A stretch of DNA of 64,000 nucleotides from Microbulbifer sp. MKSA007 (GCA_032615215.1 CP128433.1:889501-953500); one strand, 5' to 3'; counted from the stretch's first letter, positions 1-9,622 are shown. Notes: generated from the sequence alone by a model not told the origin. Program-made: numbers and translations.

Positions 1-1269
1 GACAAACAGGCCGGTCATGCCCCACAGGCTGTTTCCAATCCAGGCCAGGGGTAGGTATAGGCCCAGTACCCGCAGGAAAGAAATGACAGTTGCAGGCAGC
101 GGTTTCCCGAGTCCATTGAATGCGGCATTGGCAGACATCACAAAGCCGTACCCGGCATAGCTGAGAGGTACCAGGGTCAGGTAGGCAACAGCGACGGCGA
201 GAACTTCAGTGGAATCACTGAACAGACTTACGATAGGTTCTGCAACAAAGTAGAGAAGCACCGCCAGTCCCGCTCCAAATAACAGGCAGAATCTTGCCAA
301 TACGCTCACGGTTTCCCGTAGGCGGTCGGTCTTTTCCGCCCCGGCATTCTGTCCCATAAAGGGGCCGACCACAGAGGAAAGCGCGTAAAACACAATGAGT
401 GCCAGGGGTTCTACTCGGAGTGCGACTCCCAGGCCCGCGACGGCGTCTTCGCCGTGCACGGCAACGAGTGCAACGACAACACCCCCCGATACGGGAATAA
501 TGACATTGGTGAGTACAGCCGGAAGCCCGACAGCCAACACTTTGCGCCAGGATTCGAGTAGGCCGCTCAGCCGCCATTGCGGGGCTGTCATCAGGTGTTC
601 TTTTTTGATGATGAAGTAGAGTGCAGCAATAAAGGTCAGGGCGCGCACGATAATCGTAGCGATAGCTGCTCCCTGGAGCTCAAGTCGGGGAAAGCCGAAA
701 AGCCCAAAAATCAAAATGGGGTCGAGAATCAGGTTCAGCAGGGCTACCGCCACCATGATACGGCCGGTTACCGCGCTGTTACCAATGGCGCGAAGAGCGG
801 CGAGCGCGACGGTCGGGACAATGACAAAGATGGTTCCCAGATACCAGGGGATCATGTAATCGGCAATAAGTGGAAGCATATCGGGGCCGGCGCCCAGCAG
901 CTCAAATAGAGGGCGCATGGTGGCCAGGCCGACTGCAGTAATCACAATAGCAATCAGCAGTGCCAGTACAGATGCGTCAGTTACCAGGCGGCGAACGTTT
1001 TTTATATCTCCAGCGCCGTAAACCCGGGCCACAGCCGAAGAAGTACCTGCGCCGAGACCGATGGCAAAGCTGTTTATGGCCATCACTACCGGGAAGGTGA
1101 AACTCATCGCCGCCAGGGGGCCATCGCCCAGCTGGGAGACAAAATAGGTATCGGCGATATTAAAGGACATGGCGGCGAGAATTCCCCAGACCATGGGTAG
1201 TGCCAGTCTCTGTAAGTGACTGGAAACTGAACCTTCCAGCAGTGATGGGCTGCTTTTTGATAGAGACAT
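1..1269 (-). CDS. MATE-family multidrug/Na+ antiporter, C-terminus cut by window edge
   Basis: Reading the minus strand from the ATG at 1269 gives an open frame of 423 codons that runs off the left edge, so the C-terminus is missing. The protein is almost entirely hydrophobic helices with the two-fold repeat layout of MATE exporters. Near the N-terminus it has LPMVWGILAAMSFNIADTYF, the usual first-helix region, and a second half that begins around FMGQNAGAEKTDRL, the family's second GQNxGA-type segment. MATE proteins export cationic drugs or metabolites across the inner membrane using Na+ or H+. It lies 123 bases downstream of rimI on the same strand and may be the last gene of the leuA-holD-rimI transcript. 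The substrate cannot be predicted. Confidence 0.88.
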   Translation of the reverse strand, partial: MSLSKSSPSLLEGSVSSHLQRLALPMVWGILAAMSFNIADTYFVSQLGDGPLAAMSFTFPVVMAINSFAIGLGAGTSSAVARVYGAGDIKNVRRLVTDASVLALLIAIVITAVGLATMRPLFELLGAGPDMLPLIADYMIPWYLGTIFVIVPTVALAALRAIGNSAVTGRIMVAVALLNLILDPILIFGLFGFPRLELQGAAIATIIVRALTFIAALYFIIKKEHLMTAPQWRLSGLLESWRKVLAVGLPAVLTNVIIPVSGGVVVALVAVHGEDAVAGLGVALRVEPLALIVFYALSSVVGPFMGQNAGAEKTDRLRETVSVLARFCLLFGAGLAVLLYFVAEPIVSLFSDSTEVLAVAVAYLTLVPLSYAGYGFVMSANAAFNGLGKPLPATVISFLRVLGLYLPLAWIGNSLWGMTGLFV

Positions 1270-1392
1270 GTATAACTCTTGTCAATCCAACGAGGGGGTT
1301 GGGAAGTCGGGAATAGTGTTACAGAGCAGGAGTGGCTGCCTGCCGTTCAAGGCCTTGTCGGTAAGGCGGGAATTCCGAATGAGAGGCTCATT

Positions 1393-1869
1393 CTACGACT
1401 GAGTGTCATTCAGAGCGAGACTCATGAGTACAGCGTCCTCGCGCATGCCATTTTGCGCGGGGTAATAATTTTTGCGTATCCCGTCTTCAGAGAAACCCAG
1501 TTTGCGATAGAGGGAGCGCGCAGCGAGATTGGATACCCGCACTTCGAGCAAAACTCGTTCAATTTCGCTGGGCAATTCCGTTTTCACGCTGTTCAGCAGT
1601 GCCTCGGCGAGGCCCTGTCGGCGTCGCGCTGGGGATACGGCAATGTCCAGGATTTCTGCCTGGTCAAACAGGCTACTGATCACGCAACAGGCGATAATGT
1701 CATCCCCTTGGATCAGGACCCAGCAGTAGTGGCCGGCGCTGAGACTCTGCTGGTATTGGGCTTCACTCCACGGATGACTGTGGGCACTTTTTGCCAACTG
1801 GGCCAGAGATGCACAGTCGTCGGCATCGGCGGAGCGCAACTGTAGCTCAGTGTAATTTAAATAGGTCAT
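1393..1869 (-). CDS. rimI: Ribosomal protein S18-alanine N-acetyltransferase RimI
   Basis: This 158-residue GNAT acetyltransferase matches RimI in length and context. The acetyl-CoA loop is visible as SPARRRQGLAEALL (roughly residues 79-92), followed by VSNLAARSLYRKLGF, the typical RimI C-terminal motif that places the late Tyr near the catalytic site. RimI acetylates the N-terminal alanine of ribosomal protein S18. The start ATG overlaps the stop of the upstream holD-like frame by four bases (ATGA), so the two are translationally coupled. A holD-rimI pair is the common arrangement in gammaproteobacteria, which supports both assignments. Confidence 0.92.
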   Translation of the reverse strand: MTYLNYTELQLRSADADDCASLAQLAKSAHSHPWSEAQYQQSLSAGHYCWVLIQGDDIIACCVISSLFDQAEILDIAVSPARRRQGLAEALLNSVKTELPSEIERVLLEVRVSNLAARSLYRKLGFSEDGIRKNYYPAQNGMREDAVLMSLALNDTQS

Positions 1870-2653
1870 TCTGCGCGGGTTTCAGTCGGGTAACTAGTGC
1901 GCAACAGGTTCCACAGGGGGCGTTTTAGTTCGGGGGCTCGCAGTAGTTGCGAGAGGCTGGGCATACTAATTAAGCGGGCCTTCTGCCATTCGACAACCTG
2001 GCTTTCCAATGGGATCGGAGTGCAAAAGTCTTGAGCTTCACTGCCCATCAGCCAGATGGATTTAACCGGCATACGGGAATAAGAGGCCTCCAACCAGCTG
2101 GAGAATGTATCGCGAGCCTGTGAGGCGTCTTCGGCAGGACCAAAGCGATTTTCTGTTAAAGGCCATTGCAGGCGCTCCTGTTGCCGGGGGAGCTGGTGCC
2201 AGTGCAAGGCGCGGAGAATATTGTTGAACAGGGCTTCCAGGGGAAGCGCTGCACCGGGCTCGTGGCTGTCCACGGCCAGGAGTTCCTCCCCAATACGCCA
2301 GCAGTTCAAAACAAAAGGTTTAACACTTTGCTGGGGGGGGCAACAGGAGCCGGCGTCACTGCCACCGTCTCTTGTGGGCGTTTTGCCTGGTCGGTGAGAG
2401 CGCTTATTTCATCTAGCACACGGGCGTTGCGCTCCGGACTTTGCACCGGCTGGGTGATTATCTGATCTGCTGAGTGGGGCAGTGGGTTTTGAGCTATTCC
2501 ACTTGCAACCGGAGGCTGCTGAGTCCCAGCAGCTTCTTCGGCGGGAGGCAGTTCGGCCTGGCGAGGATCGGGTGCGAGCGGCAATACGAATCGGGGCACA
2601 TAGCTTGGAACCCCAAGTACTGATAAATATTCCGCTCGCTGAAGCTCGTTCAC
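1866..2653 (-). pseudogene. holD: HolD-like DNA polymerase III psi subunit, frameshifted at a C8 tract
   Basis: Two adjoining frames make up one gene. The first (2306-2653, GTG start directly after the leuA stop) gives an N-terminal helix and a Pro/Ala-rich linker. The second (1866-2309) continues with NCWRIGEELLAVDSHEP and ends in a conserved block with SIWLMGSEA and KRPLWNLLRTSY. The break coincides with eight G on the plus strand (2333-2340). Adding one base gives VAPPQQSVKPFVLNCWRI and a 262-residue protein without a stop. HolD links the clamp loader to SSB, and the position just before rimI is the classical holD position. Sequence similarity to E. coli HolD is low, so the name rests on context plus the C-terminal pattern. 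Whether the frameshift is real, programmed or an under-called homopolymer cannot be settled from here; I favour a sequencing error. Confidence 0.65.
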
Positions 2654-4189
2654 TTATACGCCCTGTTTCTTACTCTCACTGCTGGCGAGCAAGTTTAACG
2701 CATCCATGTAGGCTTGTGCTGAGGCAATCAGGATATCTGTATCTGCGCCAACGCCATTGACCAGACGGCCGTCTTTTTCCAGGCGCACTGTAACGGACCC
2801 TTGAGAGTCTGTTCCCTGGGTGACCGCATTTACAGAATAAAGTTTTAAGTCGGCGCCGCTGTTTACCAGCTGTTCAATAGCTTTGAAGGTGGCATCTACT
2901 GGGCCGCCACCGCTGGCTTCAGTCTGTCGGGGCTCTCCGTCAATGGTGAGGCTGACAAAGGCCTGGGGGGCTGAGCCGATTTTGGTGCGCACATCCAGGT
3001 CGCTCAGTTGGAACCGTTCCACTGGGGACTCGCCTCCGCTCACCAGAGAGTGCAAATCTTCATCAAAGATCTCATGCTTCTTATCGGCGAGGTCTTTAAA
3101 GCGGGCAAATACCTGCTGGAATTCTTCGGTATCGGCGAAATCTACCCCCAGCTCTTCGTAACGGGCGCGGACGGCAGCCCGGCCGGAGTGTTTACCGAGA
3201 ACCAGGCGGTTTTGACCCCAGCCTACATCTTCAGCGCGCATGATTTCGTAGGTCTCGCGGTGTTTCAGAACACCGTCCTGGTGAATACCGGACTCATGGG
3301 CAAAGGCGTTGGCGCCGACAATGGCCTTGTTGGGCTGTACCGGGAAGCCGGTAATCGACGACACCATTCTCGAAGTGGGCACGATGTGGCTGGTATCCAG
3401 CCCTGTTTCTACCGGGTAGAGATCCTGGCGGGTTTGTACTGCCATAACGATTTCTTCCAGGGAGGCATTACCGGCGCGCTCTCCCAAGCCATTGATGGTG
3501 CATTCCACTTGGCGCACACCGTTCATCACGGCTGACAGGGAGTTGGCAACGGCGAGGCCCAGGTCGTTGTGACAGTGGGTCGAAAAGATGGCTTTGTCGG
3601 AGTTGGGAACGTTTTCGATAACACGGCGGAACATAGCCCCATACTCTTCCGGTTCCCCGTAACCAACGGTGTCGGGAATATTGATAGTGCCGGCCCCTGC
3701 CGCGATAACCGCTTCGATGATGCGATACATAAATTCCGGCTCGGAGCGGCTGCCATCCTCGAGGGAGAATTCCACATCGTCGGTAAAGTTGCGCGCTGTT
3801 TGAACCGCTTTCACTGCCTGCTGCAACACCGCTTCCGGTTCCATTTGCAGCTTGTATTTCATATGGATTGGAGAAGTGGCAATAAATGTGTGGATACGCG
3901 AGGCGTTGGCATTCTTCAGGGCTTCGCCAGCGCGCACGATATCGGCATTGACCGCTCGGGCCAGGCTGCAAACCCGTGATTCGGTAACGGCTTCAGCGAC
4001 GGCCTTGACCGACTCGAAGTCCCCGGGACTGGCTACCGCGAATCCAGCCTCAATGACATCGACACGCATTCTCTCGAGCATGCGGGCGATGCGAATTTTT
4101 TCCTCTCTCGTCATAGAGGCGCCAGGACTCTGCTCGCCATCGCGCAGAGTGGTATCAAAAATGACTAACTTATCTTTTTTTGTGCTCAT
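2654..4189 (-). CDS. leuA: 2-isopropylmalate synthase LeuA
   Basis: This 511-residue protein catalyses condensation of acetyl-CoA with 2-oxoisovalerate, the committed step of leucine synthesis. Hallmarks are FDTTLRDGEQSPG at the N-terminus, the metal-binding HCHND near residue 208, GLGERAGN shortly after, and an LeuA-type C-terminal regulatory domain (residues about 390-505) for leucine feedback. The length is that of the standard LeuA of proteobacteria. The ATG at 4189 is preceded by AAGGAG ten bases upstream. It is not followed by leuBCD here; instead the holD-like gene starts on the next base after its stop. A sigma70-like promoter and a possible leader peptide lie upstream. Confidence 0.97.
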   Translation of the reverse strand: MSTKKDKLVIFDTTLRDGEQSPGASMTREEKIRIARMLERMRVDVIEAGFAVASPGDFESVKAVAEAVTESRVCSLARAVNADIVRAGEALKNANASRIHTFIATSPIHMKYKLQMEPEAVLQQAVKAVQTARNFTDDVEFSLEDGSRSEPEFMYRIIEAVIAAGAGTINIPDTVGYGEPEEYGAMFRRVIENVPNSDKAIFSTHCHNDLGLAVANSLSAVMNGVRQVECTINGLGERAGNASLEEIVMAVQTRQDLYPVETGLDTSHIVPTSRMVSSITGFPVQPNKAIVGANAFAHESGIHQDGVLKHRETYEIMRAEDVGWGQNRLVLGKHSGRAAVRARYEELGVDFADTEEFQQVFARFKDLADKKHEIFDEDLHSLVSGGESPVERFQLSDLDVRTKIGSAPQAFVSLTIDGEPRQTEASGGGPVDATFKAIEQLVNSGADLKLYSVNAVTQGTDSQGSVTVRLEKDGRLVNGVGADTDILIASAQAYMDALNLLASSESKKQGV

Positions 4190-4297
4190 TTTCGTTTGTT
4201 CTCCTTATTTGCTTTGAGGCTAAACAGGGGGCCTTGCCGCTGTCTATGCATCGCTCAAATAAAGTTTGGAATTCTGTTGGGGGTGGGGGGAGAAAAA

Positions 4298-4396
4298 TTA
4301 TATGCCGCGCAGGGGCAGTCGTAGCGAGAAAGCTAGGGCAAGAAAAGACTGGCGCTGAGTGATAAATGGAGTCTTCATATACAACAGTTTCCGCAT
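4298..4396 (-). CDS. Possible leucine-rich leader peptide upstream of leuA
   Basis: A 32-codon frame (or 26 codons from an internal ATG at 4378) lies just downstream of the predicted leuA promoter. Its second half is leucine-rich: FLALAFSLRLPL has five Leu in twelve residues, with the codons CTT, CTA, CTA, CTG and CTG. Attenuation of leucine genes by a Leu-rich leader is well known in enteric bacteria. Against it: I could not fold a convincing terminator/antiterminator pair between this frame and leuA, and the ribosome site is weak. Position and composition are the only support. Confidence 0.3.
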   Translation of the reverse strand: MRKLLYMKTPFITQRQSFLALAFSLRLPLRGI

Positions 4397-4413
4397 TAGG
4401 TCGGATTCAGGGC

Positions 4414-4443
4414 ATTATGAAGCGGAATCAACCGAGAGGTCAA
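4414..4443 (-). promoter_or_regulatory. Predicted sigma70 promoter for leuA
   Basis: On the minus strand there is TTGACC (-35), an 18-base spacer and CATAAT (-10), close to consensus. It sits about 225 bases upstream of the leuA start and just upstream of the possible leader peptide, which would leave a long 5' leader on the leuA mRNA. I saw no better promoter between ohrR and leuA. Prediction by eye only. Confidence 0.5.
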
Positions 4444-4570
4444 TGTATATCCTAATATTGGCGTATTATTTTCTTGTTTTGTTATATTGTTTTCGCCGAT
4501 GGCTATTTTTTAGTGTTTATATCCTGTTTTTGAAGGGCTGCCCCACTGAGGGTTTCAATGGGGTCCGCTA

Positions 4571-5050
4571 TTAAAGGGTGGTATCGGTCAATTTATGCAG
4601 AAACTGCCACAAGTCTCCGTGTAGTTGCTCTACCTCGCTGCGGCTGATACGGCTGTTGTCCAGCTGTGCTGTCACCCACTCTCTGGCTCTTGGTTTAAGG
4701 GCAAGGCCTTCCTCTGTCACAGTGATCAGGGTTATCCGTTCATCCTGATTGCTGCGGCGGCGCTTGACCAGGCCGTTTTGCTCCATCCGCTTAAGCAGCG
4801 GGGTCAAGGTGCCGGAATCCAGCATCAGCCTCTGCCCCAGTGCACTGACGCTCTGCTCTTCTTCCGATGGCGCCTCGGTGTTGGCCCACTCCCACAGAAC
4901 CATTAAAACCAGATATTGCGGATAGGTGATCCCCAATTCCTTTAGCATCGGCTGGTAGGCGCGGGTCATGGCTCGGGATGCGGCGTAGAGGGCAAAACAT
5001 AGCTGGCGGTTCAGTGCCAGCTCGCCGGAATCGTCATCACAGACAACCAT
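4571..5050 (-). CDS. ohrR: OhrR-type MarR-family peroxide-sensing repressor
   Basis: This 159-residue winged-helix protein has the OhrR N-terminal signature LALNRQLCFALYAASRAM, with a cysteine at about residue 18 in the position of the reactive Cys that senses organic hydroperoxides. The wing/recognition region follows (SGTLTPLLKRMEQNGLVKRR and DERITLITVT). OhrR-family repressors release DNA when this Cys is oxidised. The gene overlaps the stop of gpx by one base (TGATG), so the two form an operon, and a candidate operator lies upstream of gpx. An extra Cys at position 4 is present; its role is unknown. The call as OhrR rather than a generic MarR rests on the Cys motif and the peroxidase neighbour. 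Confidence 0.85.
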   Translation of the reverse strand: MVVCDDDSGELALNRQLCFALYAASRAMTRAYQPMLKELGITYPQYLVLMVLWEWANTEAPSEEEQSVSALGQRLMLDSGTLTPLLKRMEQNGLVKRRRSNQDERITLITVTEEGLALKPRAREWVTAQLDNSRISRSEVEQLHGDLWQFLHKLTDTTL

Positions 5051-5529
5051 CAGAGCATACGCTCGATTTCTGTCTCCAGGGATGCCGGTGCATCCTTTGG
5101 CGCGTAGCGTTTAACATTCTCGCCATTCTTACCGATCAAGAACTTAGTGAAATTCCACTTAATGCCCTCGGTTCCCAATAGGCCCGGCGCACGTTTCTTG
5201 AGCTCCACAAACAGCGGGTGAGCTTCATCGCCATTGACGTCCAGCTTGGCGTAGACGGGGAAGCTGACTCCAAAGTTCAGTTCACAAAACTCCTGAATTT
5301 CCTCATCGCTACCGGGTTCCTGCTTGCCAAATTGATTGCAGGGAAAGCCCAGGACGGTAAATCCACGGTCTTTGTATTTTTTATATAAATCCTCAAGGCC
5401 CGCATATTGCTTGGTGAAGCCACATTTACTGGCCGTGTTAACAACTAGCACCACCTTGTCTTTGTAATCGGCCAGAGTGGTCTTTTGCCCATCAGCGGTT
5501 TGCACGGGAATTGAGTAGAGATCGGTCAT
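5050..5529 (-). CDS. Glutathione peroxidase family thiol peroxidase
   Basis: A 159-residue enzyme with the Gpx fold reduces hydrogen or organic peroxides. It shows NTASKCGFTKQY with the peroxidatic Cys at residue 36, the Gln of FPCNQFGKQEPG, and IKWNFTKFLI supplying the Trp and Asn of the catalytic tetrad. It uses Cys rather than selenocysteine and resembles the BtuE/BsaA group. I chose the ATG at 5529 because the family starts right at this TDLYSIPV region; an upstream in-frame extension of 20 codons would overlap the candidate operator. It is co-transcribed with ohrR, so it is probably induced by peroxide. Confidence 0.93.
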   Translation of the reverse strand: MTDLYSIPVQTADGQKTTLADYKDKVVLVVNTASKCGFTKQYAGLEDLYKKYKDRGFTVLGFPCNQFGKQEPGSDEEIQEFCELNFGVSFPVYAKLDVNGDEAHPLFVELKKRAPGLLGTEGIKWNFTKFLIGKNGENVKRYAPKDAPASLETEIERML

Positions 5530-5559
5530 TGGGAGAGCCTCGAAGGTTTGTATTTTGCT

Positions 5560-5585
5560 AAATTTAGTTGTGCGCAACCTTTTTT
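5560..5585. promoter_or_regulatory. Candidate OhrR operator upstream of gpx-ohrR
   Basis: An imperfect inverted repeat with arms AAATTTAGTTG and CAACCTTTTTT around TGCG lies 31-56 bases upstream of the gpx start. MarR/OhrR-family repressors usually bind AT-rich inverted repeats at their own operon promoter. The match to any specific consensus is from position and symmetry only. Confidence 0.4.
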
Positions 5586-5629
5586 GCAACTGCTTTATTT
5601 GGGAGTAGCCCTTTTGCAGGCTTTATTGT

Positions 5630-5648
5630 GAGAATGATTACCAATTAT
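5630..5648. promoter_or_regulatory. Candidate Fur box upstream of the FTR1 permease
   Basis: GAGAATGATTACCAATTAT matches the 19-base Fur consensus at about 12 positions, including the AATGAT core. It lies 53 bases upstream of the FTR1 start codon, where Fe-Fur would block transcription. Ferric/ferrous uptake genes are typical Fur targets, so gene content supports the site. Confidence 0.55.
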
Positions 5649-5700
5649 ATTATGCGCCAGATTGATAAAACCCTTTTGCAATAACAGTAAAGGATTCTCC

Positions 5701-7631
5701 ATGCGCCTCACCTTACACTTGGCCCGCCTGCTAGTGGCGCTACTGGCCATTACGGTTCTACCCGTCCAAGCCCAGGCCTCCGGTCTTTCAGAGCAGGAAT
5801 TGCGCCAGCTGATGCAGATGGCAGAGTACATCGGTGTAGATTACCCGGAAGCGGTGGCAGACGGGGAGATCATTAGTGACGATGAGTTTGCAGAGATGCA
5901 GGAGTTCGCCTCGGTACTGATCGATCGCGGCGCACAACTGCAAGAGTCGCCTGAAGCGGCGATGATCCGCACCGAGGCGGATGCGTTGCAAGCGGCGATT
6001 CTCCGCAAGGCCAGTGTGCAGGAAGTGCAAGCGCATACCGCCAAGTTGCGTCAGGGGCTACTATCTATCGCCCCCGCGCTATCTTTGCCCACTGCATTGC
6101 TGAATGTGGATGAGAGTCGCGCTATCTACCAGGCGCAGTGTGTTACCTGCCATGGTATCGAGGGTAAAGGGGATGGCCCCTTAGCGGCACAGTTGGAGCC
6201 GGCGCCGACAAACTTCTACGAGTTGGAGCGCGCTGAAAATCGCTCCCTGCTGGGCCTTTACGATGCTATCAGTAACGGTATCGATGGCACTGCAATGACC
6301 GCCTTCAAAAACCTGAATGAGCAGCAGCGCTGGTCCCTGGCATTTTATGTTGGCGGCCTGGCTTTCCAAGGTGAAGCGGGGGAGGGCGAAGGCGTTGAGC
6401 CGAGCTTGCAGGATATCGTGATGTACAGCCCCAATGTGCTGCAGAGTGATCGCCCGGAACTGTCCGGCGCGGCAGTTGCTTCCCTGCGTGCCGACCCCAC
6501 ACCCTTCTTTACTGGTGAGGAGAGCCTCAGTAGCCAGCCGATTGAGATAGCCCGTGCGCAACTGGAAAAGTCCCTGGTGGCCTACCAGGAAGGTAACTAC
6601 GATCACGCCCGCACCCTGGCTATTAGTGCCTACCTGGACGGTTTTGAGATGGCGGAGAGTTCTCTGGATTCCCTCGACGCCGATCTGCGTAAAGCCACTG
6701 AGCGGGAGCTGCTCGGGCTGCGCAGTCAGCTGAATGCCGATAGTAACCCCGAGCAAGTCGGGGCTCAGGTACAGGTAATTCTTGAGCAACTCGGGCGCGC
6801 CGAATCTTTAATGCAGGAGACAACTCTCTCTGCGGGTGCACTATTTATTGCCAGCTTGGTGATACTTCTGCGCGAAGGTCTCGAGGCGCTGCTGGTTGTG
6901 ATTGCACTGACAACGATCCTGGTAAAATCCGGTCGTCGCGATGCGTTGAAATTTGTTCACTTCGGTTGGATCAGTGCCGCGGTCGCAGGTGTTGTTACTT
7001 GGGTTGCCGCACAGAGTTTGGTTTCCATCAGTGGCGCCAGCCGGGAAGTTATGGAAGGGGTTGCAGCGCTTCTGGCCGCAGTTGTGCTCTTCTACGTGGG
7101 TTTCTGGATGCACAGTAAGACCCAGGCGGATCAGTGGCAGCAATATATCCAGAACAGCATCAACCGCAGCCTTAGCGCTGGCGCCCTGTGGGGCATTGCC
7201 GGTCTCGCATTTGTCGCTGTGTACCGCGAAATTTTTGAAACCATCCTGTTCTACCAGGCCCTATTGGTGCAAACAGCTTCCAGTCAGTACAGCGCCCTAT
7301 GGGGGGGCTCGCTGCCGGTGCGATATTGCTGGTTGTGTTGGGCGTTGCCTTTGTGCGCTTCTCTGCTCGCTTGCCTATAGGCAAGTTCTTCTCCATGACG
7401 ACCTATTTACTGTTGGCGTTGTCATTTGTTCTTGCGGGCAAGGCTGTCGCGGCGCTGCAAGAAGCGGCGTGGATTGCGATTTCCCCGCTGCCGGTAAATC
7501 TCAGCTTTGACTGGTTGGGTATCTACCCGACTTGGCAAGGTGTTGGTATTCAGGGGGCAATACTGGTTGTCGCTCTGTGGTTGCTACTGAAAGGCGGCCG
7601 CTCAGATTCCAGTTCCGCTAAAGCGGCCTAA
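5701..7631 (+). pseudogene. FTR1-family iron permease with N-terminal cytochrome c domain, frameshifted at G7
   Basis: The protein starts at ATG 5701 (AAAGGA seven bases upstream) with a signal peptide ending near VQAQASG. A periplasmic domain follows with one c-type haem motif, CVTCHG (about residue 148), then a helical linker and an FTR1 membrane domain beginning near ASLVILLREGLEALLVV, which carries the RExLE iron-binding motif; a second one is VYREIFETILFYQ. The frame breaks at seven G (7301-7307); adding one G restores LWGGLAAGAILLVVLGVA and the last membrane helices, for 643 residues. FTR1 permeases import iron, often with an oxidising partner, and the fused cytochrome could pass electrons in that reaction. 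A Fur-like box precedes it. The frameshift is probably a sequencing error. Confidence 0.85.
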
Positions 7632-7640
7632 ATGGCTTTT

Positions 7641-7666
7641 GGGTACCAGCAACTCTGTGGGTACCC
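7641..7666. terminator. Hairpin between convergent FTR1 and MFS-PlsC genes
   Basis: GGGTACC and GGTACCC form a seven-pair stem with a 12-base loop, ten bases after the FTR1 stop and fifteen before the stop of the opposing gene. There is no clean T-tract, so it is a possible bidirectional terminator only. Confidence 0.35.
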
Positions 7667-7680
7667 TATTCTGCCTCTCT

Positions 7681-9503
7681 TTATTCGGCACCCTTCAGGT
7701 TATCGGATAGCAGTTCTGGAGAAATTTCTGCAAGCGGTATTGGGCTGCCAACCCGTACTATTGTCTTTAGGTTTCGTTTATAGCTAAACGAACCTTGGAT
7801 CGATAGAGGGATAAATGGCAATGATGCGCCTTGAAAACTCTCCTTGAGCAGCGTGACAAGCTCCGTAATTTCTTTCCTGCTGTTTTCCTCAATCAGGATG
7901 CAAAGAAGATCCCTGTTTGCCTCTGCCTCATGAATCGCATTGTGCTTTCTCTTGAGCTCTGAAGCTTCGATTTCATAGTAGTTTTTGGGGAAATAGTCAC
8001 TTTTGCGTAAAAGTGCGTGAAGCCTAGGGCTGTTAGTAATGGCGTCGCTGGGGATAAAGCGAACCTTGCGTTGCGTTGCCCCGCTAACAATAAATGGGGT
8101 TAGCAGGTTAGAGTAGCGGGCAACTAAAAGTGCTGAACCTTCGCTAGGGATTTGCTCAGTCCCCTCGTATTTCGTGCGCCTGGGCAGGATATAGGTAAGC
8201 CAAGAAAGGGTGTCAAATAACATTTCCGGCATTCGAAAAAGCAGGAGTACTAAAAGAGCGAAATTTAGTACGGCCAGCAGGGTAAATACCTGGGGAATTG
8301 TCATTCCCACAGGCCCGAGTAGCCCAATAATAGAAAAAGATATAATGACTACAAATACGGCATTAAGGACATTATTTACAGAGATAACCTGCGCGCGAAT
8401 TTGCTCTGCTGTCCTTTCCTGAATAATGGTGTATAGCGGTACGATAAAAATACCGCCGGCAACGCCAATGAAAGTCGTGATAAATAAAATGGTCAGTCCA
8501 CCATCACTCTGTAGGAATTGGCTAAGGGATGCGTTGGAGAGCATCTGATAGTTTCCCGATAGGATGCCCAACCAAAGTCCCGCCACCGTCATTCCCAGCC
8601 CGCCGGCTGCCACCAAGCCCAGTTCAATACGACCGCGAGATAAGCTTTCACACATTAGTGAGCCTGTAGCAACGCCAACAGTTAGGCAGCAGAGTAGTAT
8701 CGTGATTATTGGTTCACTGGCGCCAAGCACATTTCTGACAAAACTGGGAACCTGGGTTAGGTATGCGGTGCTAAATAACCAGAACCAGGAGTTTGCAATA
8801 ATTGCGTAAAAAACAGTGGGTGTTTTGATTACTTCCCGCATAATTTTCAGCGTTTGGCTGATAGGGTTCCAATCTATTTTTAAATTGGGGGCGGAGGATG
8901 GAGCGGGGGGATTGCCCTACTTGCGAGATAGCCTAGTACGGCGACAGTGACCATCACCAAGCTTAGATATAAAAGCCCTGGTTTTCCCTGGCCCACATCA
9001 CCGGCTAGGAGGGTGCCGACAATTGTTCCAACCAGTAATCCGAAAAAGGATGCAACCTGGGCTAAACCATTTCCTCCAAGTAATTCTGATTGCTTTAGGT
9101 GCTGAGGCAAGATGGCATATCGGACAGGGCTAAAGAAAGCTGTGTGGGTGGCAAAAAGTATTAATACGATAAAACTTAAAACTCGGTCATCAGTGAGTAG
9201 TGCAATGGCCCCGAGGATACTGATTAGTATTTCGGCGGCTTTAATAATTCTTATGACTCGACCCTTTTCATACTTGTCAGCCAATTGTCCAGCGGCGAGT
9301 GAAAATAGAAAATACGGTATGACATAGAGGCTACTGGCAAGGTTAATCAGTGTATTGGCTTCTGCTTTGGCCAAATGAAATGCCAGTATGACTAGCAGGG
9401 AGTTTTTAAACAGGCTGTCATTAAAAACACTGCCTAACAGTGAGAGAAACAGTGGCGTAAAGCGGCGACTGGCGAGGAGCTTGAACTGGTTGCTTTGAGA
9501 CAT
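7681..9503 (-). pseudogene. LplT-like MFS / degenerate PlsC fusion (copy 1), frameshifted at C5
   Basis: Two frames (8880-9503 and 7681-8841) together parallel the intact copy 2 just upstream. The first gives MFS helices 1-6, the second the rest of the MFS and a C-terminal acyltransferase-like domain. The break is at five G on the plus strand (8887-8891). One more base joins PPPNLKIDWNPISQTLKIMR to match copy 2's NLKINPNPITQTHKILR, giving 607 residues. LplT-like carriers flip lysophospholipids inwards and PlsC domains re-acylate them. In this copy the catalytic NHxxxxD has become RYSNLLT and the FPEG motif is missing (IEENS in its place), so the acyltransferase cannot be active by the usual mechanism. 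It may be a transport-only paralogue. Confidence 0.75.
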
Positions 9504-9622
9504 GGTTAAGCCTTCGTCCCTGTGCCGCCCTTAGCAGCTATGTATTTATATTCCCGCTATCAGAATAGGTGATCGGAATGATTTAAGGAGGGGGCTGGTG
9601 TCGTGGGGCAGGAGAAGAATTT

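Noticed and set aside
2333..2340. Phase variation by poly-C slippage across the window
   Set aside because: The affected genes include housekeeping ones such as ilvE and holD, and the runs are mostly too short (four to eight) for efficient phase variation; a systematic read error explains all eight better.
4359..4574. 71-codon hydrophobic frame upstream of leuA on the plus strand
   Set aside because: It runs across the predicted leuA promoter on the other strand, has no ribosome site, and no recognisable family.
5662..5700. Upstream start for the FTR1 fusion protein
   Set aside because: The longer form would put extra residues before a clear signal peptide, while the ATG at 5701 has AAAGGA at the right distance.
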